Shown: positions 13,559 to 15,727 of the stretch, in pieces
How positions within the stretch are numbered: position 1 is the stretch's first letter
Layout: each line of letters starts with the position of its first letter
DNA from: JAJDYQ01 sp942491945
GTDB taxonomy: Bacteria > Pseudomonadota > Gammaproteobacteria > JAJDYQ01
Length of the DNA stretch: 15,727 bases
Assembly (NCBI GenBank): GCA_942491945.1
Contig: CALODD010000124.1
Location: forward strand, 1 to 15,727
Reading direction: 5' to 3'
The notes under the pieces: generated by a model
What the model saw: the letters and a program-made list of their open reading frames with translations, nothing else
What the model was told of the DNA's origin: nothing
Database searches by the model: none
Made by a program: the position numbers and the translations under genes

Positions 13559-14540
13559 CTATTGGGTTAAATTGTACTGCCTATCGTAATACATTTTCCG
13601 TCGTTGGATCATCGTATTTAATTTGATCTGTTGACGTTGTTCCAGAATGTCCTGATCCCTTCCATAAAACACATCCGCTGGAGTCAGGTTATTTAACGAT
13701 TCATGATACCGTTCATGGTTGTAGTAATTGATAAATCGCTGCAGATGCTCTTGTAGTTCATTGGGCAGATAATAGTGATTAAGCAGGATCTGATTCTTCA
13801 TAGATCGATGCCAACGCTCAATTTTGCCTTGCGTCTGCGGATGGTACGGCGCACCACGGGTATGCGTCATGCCTTGCTTCTCCAGATAACCGGATAACTC
13901 GCCGGATAGATAGCAGGGTCCGTTGTCAGAAAGCAATCTAGGTTTATGTTTCACCTTGACTTGATCTAATCCAGTAAAGGCCAAGGCATCATCCAGCGTA
14001 TCTTGCACATCAGTAGCACTCATGCTGCTACACAGACGCCACGCAACGATGTATCGAGAGTAGTCATCCAGGATAGTGGACAGGTAATACCAGCCCCAGC
14101 CGATGATCTTGAAGTAGGTGAAGTCCGTCTGCCACAGTTCATTAACACGGCGGGAACTGATCACTGGCCTGCATCAGGATATACGCTGGACTCGTGATCA
14201 GGTCTTCGGCCTTGAGAATGCGGTATACCGTCGATTCTGAGACGAAGTAGCTCTCCTGATCTGTGTAACTGACAGCAACCTCACGAGGCGAGAGTGCCGG
14301 TTGATCCAGTGCGAGCTCAATGACCGCATCCCTATGTGCTTGTGGCACACGATTCCAGGCGGCCAGTGCGGATGGCTTCCTGTCTTCCAGTCCATCAATG
14401 CCGTCGTCCTGATAGCGTTTGAGCCAGTGGTAGAAAGCGGACTTACCGACACCCAAGCGCCGTAACGTTTGTCTGACCGGTAGATTGGATTCTTCAACGG
14501 TACGGATAATCTCGTACTTCTCTGCTGCCGAATACCTCAT
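13559..14540 (-). pseudogene. IS3-family transposase orfB, frameshifted
   Basis: The 5' part (14142-14540) encodes an N-terminal helix-turn-helix region (AAEKYEIIRTVEESNLPVRQ, LGVGKSAFYHWLKRY) and a linker ending AYILMQASDQF, then runs into a stop. The 3' part (13559-14164) resumes in another frame at SRRVNELWQTDFTYFK and holds the catalytic core: Asp in LWQTDF, Asp in LLSDNG and Glu in GKIERWH, with 35 residues between the last two (DD35E). The frames break at about 14145-14155, next to the usual linker, and a small indel that is not a multiple of three explains it. No slippery heptamer is visible there, so programmed frameshifting is unlikely. The transposase is probably inactive. Confidence 0.85.
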
Positions 14541-14896
14541 GTATCGGACTCCCCATCCTCGATCACGCTTTTTTTCAGTAAGCGATTTTCCATGACCGAT
14601 TCAGCCAGCGCTTCTTTCAAGGCGGCCGCTTCTGCCCTGAGCTCTTTCACTTCATCGGTCGTTGCCTCTCGGACAATATCACCAGCTAAACGTTTCTTAC
14701 CGGCTTCCATGAACTCTTTCGACCAGCGGTAATACACATTGCTGTTAATGCCTTCTCGGCGACATAGCTCCGATATCGATTCCTCACCTCGGAGTCCTTC
14801 CAGGACAATACGGATTTTCTCTTCAGCTGAATACTTTCTGCGGGTGGCTCGGCGTATATCCCGAACTGCTTTCTCGGCACTTATCTTTTTCATCAT
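14537..14896 (-). CDS. IS3-family transposase OrfA
   Basis: 119 residues. A DNA-binding helix-turn-helix of the IS3/IS911 OrfA type (RKYSAEEKIRIVLEGLRGE, then ISELCRREGINSNVYYRWSKEF) is followed by a leucine-rich coiled-coil part (VKELRAEAAALKEALAESV, ENRLLKKSV). AAGGA precedes the tandem ATGs at 14896 and 14893. Its TGA overlaps the ATG of orfB (ATGA), the usual arrangement for coupling or frameshifting between the two reading frames in this family. Confidence 0.9.
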   Translation of the reverse strand: MMKKISAEKAVRDIRRATRRKYSAEEKIRIVLEGLRGEESISELCRREGINSNVYYRWSKEFMEAGKKRLAGDIVREATTDEVKELRAEAAALKEALAESVMENRLLKKSVIEDGESDT

Positions 14897-14919
14897 CGTT
14901 TCCTTTTCAGGTTAACGAT

Positions 14920-14977
14920 GAACTAATTCTGTCTCTTAGTAAATCAGACCGGCTGTCCGCATTACGCTGACGTCACA
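14920..14977. repeat. Right terminal inverted repeat of the IS
   Basis: Complement of the left end with several mismatches. CTGTCTCTTA (14929-14938) and CTGTCCG (14953-14959) mirror the left-end boxes. Confidence 0.6.
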
Positions 14978-15176
14978 CAGAAAAGGGGAACCTTTTGGAG
15001 AGCATCCGGTGTTTGCCGAAGACAATTGAGTGTATTACAGCATAGAGCTGTAGTGACTCTATATCGGAGTACAGTGAATCGAGAAAATATTGCCCGAGCC
15101 CAGTTTGTTGAGTCTCGTAAAAGTGGTATCCAGCTAATAAATCATTCTCGACTTCATCGAGAAGTACGATCTTCAT
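14973..15176 (-). pseudogene. RelE/ParE-family toxin, C-terminus lost at the IS junction
   Basis: 67 residues remain of a toxin normally near 95-100. VLLDEVENDLLAGYHFYETQQTG, LGQYFLDSLYSDIESL, HSIVFGKHRMLSKRFPFSV match the RelE/ParE-type toxin family that is paired with addiction-module antitoxins. In relatives RFPF/Y-x-(V/I) continues with YY and a final strand carrying the conserved AVLDCRR-type segment; here a TGA appears directly at the end of the IS sequence. Toxins of this fold act as mRNA endonucleases or gyrase poisons, and loss of the last strand should inactivate it. The start overlaps the antitoxin stop by ATGA. Confidence 0.8.
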
Positions 15177-15403
15177 TTAATCTTATTGCTTATATTCTGT
15201 TTGATGACGTCAAGATCAGAGAATTGTGTTTCCTGGTTATCAAGTTGAGCTTGTCTGCTTTTCAGGATGTTCTTGTGCCATGCAGGTGATTGCAATGAAT
15301 TTTGCTCTGCACTTAAATTCGTCCAGATTTGCTCCATCATTTGAAGCTTCTCCGCAACGCTCATGCTATCTAATGGGATTTCAGTAGCCATGCTTTGTAC
15401 CAT
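15173..15403 (-). CDS. Type II antitoxin, addiction-module protein family
   Basis: 76 residues from the ATG at 15403; an in-frame ATG at 15391 (MATEIPLDSM) is an equally good start and closer to the family norm. IPLDSMSVAEKLQMMEQIWTNL, the PAWHKNIL turn and the RQAQLDNQ then VIKQNISNKIK tail follow the small antitoxin family usually found before RelE/ParE-like toxins. It is expected to bind and neutralise its toxin and repress its own promoter. The toxin beside it is truncated, so the antitoxin may now be a relic or an anti-addiction factor. It begins 29 bp after the dapE stop. Confidence 0.85.
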   Translation of the reverse strand: MVQSMATEIPLDSMSVAEKLQMMEQIWTNLSAEQNSLQSPAWHKNILKSRQAQLDNQETQFSDLDVIKQNISNKIK

Positions 15404-15432
15404 ACCACTATGTGATTGGTCAGAGAAGTTCG

Positions 15433-15727
15433 CTAACCCATCAATTTCTCAAGCATGGATTCATAGATCGCGCTGAGTGTATCCAGATCTTCGACAGAGA
15501 CACATTCATCCACCTGATGGATGGTGGCATTCAATGGGCCGAGTTCCAGCACCTGTGCACCGGTGGGTGCGATAAAGCGTCCATCGGATGTGCCGCCGGC
15601 GGTTGAGAGCTGGGTGTCATAGCCGGCGACTTCTTTAATCGCGGCCTGACTGGCTTCGACTAGTTCTCCCGCAGCGGTCAGGAACGGCATGCCGGACAGG
15701 TTCCAGTTGATGTCGTAATCCACGCCG
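15433..15727 (-). CDS. dapE: Succinyl-diaminopimelate desuccinylase, C-terminal end (5' part outside window)
   Basis: Zinc metallohydrolase of the lysine/meso-diaminopimelate pathway; it removes succinate from N-succinyl-LL-DAP in the cytoplasm. About 98 residues of the C-terminus are visible, with the frame open to the window edge. YDINWNLSGMPFLTAAGELV, TAGGTSDGRFIAPTGAQVLELGPLNATIHQVDECV and the closing helix match E. coli DapE closely, including the zinc-binding His in NATIHQ. The apparent GTG near 15723 is internal. The enzyme supplies DAP for the peptidoglycan crosslinked by PBP1b, but the two genes are far apart and not linked in an operon. Confidence 0.95.
   Translation of the reverse strand, partial: GVDYDINWNLSGMPFLTAAGELVEASQAAIKEVAGYDTQLSTAGGTSDGRFIAPTGAQVLELGPLNATIHQVDECVSVEDLDTLSAIYESMLEKLMG

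Larger units (their letters stand above)
13498..14977 (-). mobile_element. IS3-family insertion sequence (about 1.48 kb), degenerate
   Basis: It contains orfA and a split orfB with the DDE motif. The ends carry related terminal inverted repeats. From the left (13498 inward) TGTACGTC, CGGACAG, GGCCTGA, TAAGAGACAG and CTCATC occur in order. From the right (14977 inward, complement) TGTGACGTC, CGGACAG, GGTCTGA, TAAGAGACAG and TTCATC occur at nearly the same spacing. The exact outer ends are uncertain by up to about 17 bp, because the most conserved part begins at CGGACAG. No target-site duplication is apparent. The flanks are stubs of two different genes. Confidence 0.8.

Noticed and set aside
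14142..14164. Programmed ribosomal frameshift within orfB
   Set aside because: No A-rich or other slippery heptamer is seen at the frame break, and IS3-family frameshifting normally occurs between orfA and orfB, which here overlap by ATGA.

Overview
The window looks like chromosomal DNA of a gammaproteobacterium that cannot be named more closely from the sequence. The core proteins (PBP1b, a YoaA-type helicase, TsaB, RhlE, DapE) all read like gammaproteobacterial versions. The yoaA/tsaB neighbourhood resembles that of E. coli, with the lipoprotein and basic-protein genes set between the two. Overall composition is moderate in GC, with AT-richer patches around 3930-4620, 7885-8056 and 10080-11720.

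Left part (1-7440, mostly + strand). The 3' part of mrcB (PBP1b) is followed by a TPR lipoprotein that fits LpoP, the PBP1b activator of Pseudomonas-type bacteria. Then come a YoaA/DinG-family iron-sulfur helicase and an unknown lipoprotein. A very basic coiled-coil protein lies on the - strand, with a convergent hairpin between it and the lipoprotein. Divergent from it, tsaB (t6A tRNA modification) overlaps an unknown multi-pass membrane protein by the ATGA arrangement. After that comes a standalone membrane protein with the Pycsar-effector (DUF5706-type) sequence pattern but no cyclase partner.

Middle part (7444-12326, - strand). This holds a SpoIIAA/STAS-like small protein, a LabA-type NYN protein, RhlE with a Gly/Ser/Asn-rich tail, a lipoprotein carrying a trypsin-like protease domain, and a Lon N-terminal-domain protein. 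A perfect FNR-type box lies upstream of the lipoprotease, and a CRP-like box upstream of the SpoIIAA-like gene.

Right part (12438-15727). An unknown lipoprotein is followed by a BIME/REP-like array of five stem-loops, including a 105-bp tandem duplication. Next is the 3' stub of a probable SGNH/GDSL hydrolase, then an IS3-family element whose orfB is frameshifted. On the far side of the element is a RelE/ParE-type toxin gene cut off at about two thirds of its length, with its antitoxin complete, and then the 3' end of dapE. The IS therefore joins remnants of two different genes, which points to an IS-associated deletion or rearrangement.

The most interesting items are the orphan Pycsar-effector-like protein, the IS junction with the truncated toxin, the repeat array (a related single repeat also supplies the apparent first ATG of yoaA), and the FNR box in front of the lipoprotease. 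I found no complete new multi-gene system, tRNA, rRNA or CRISPR.
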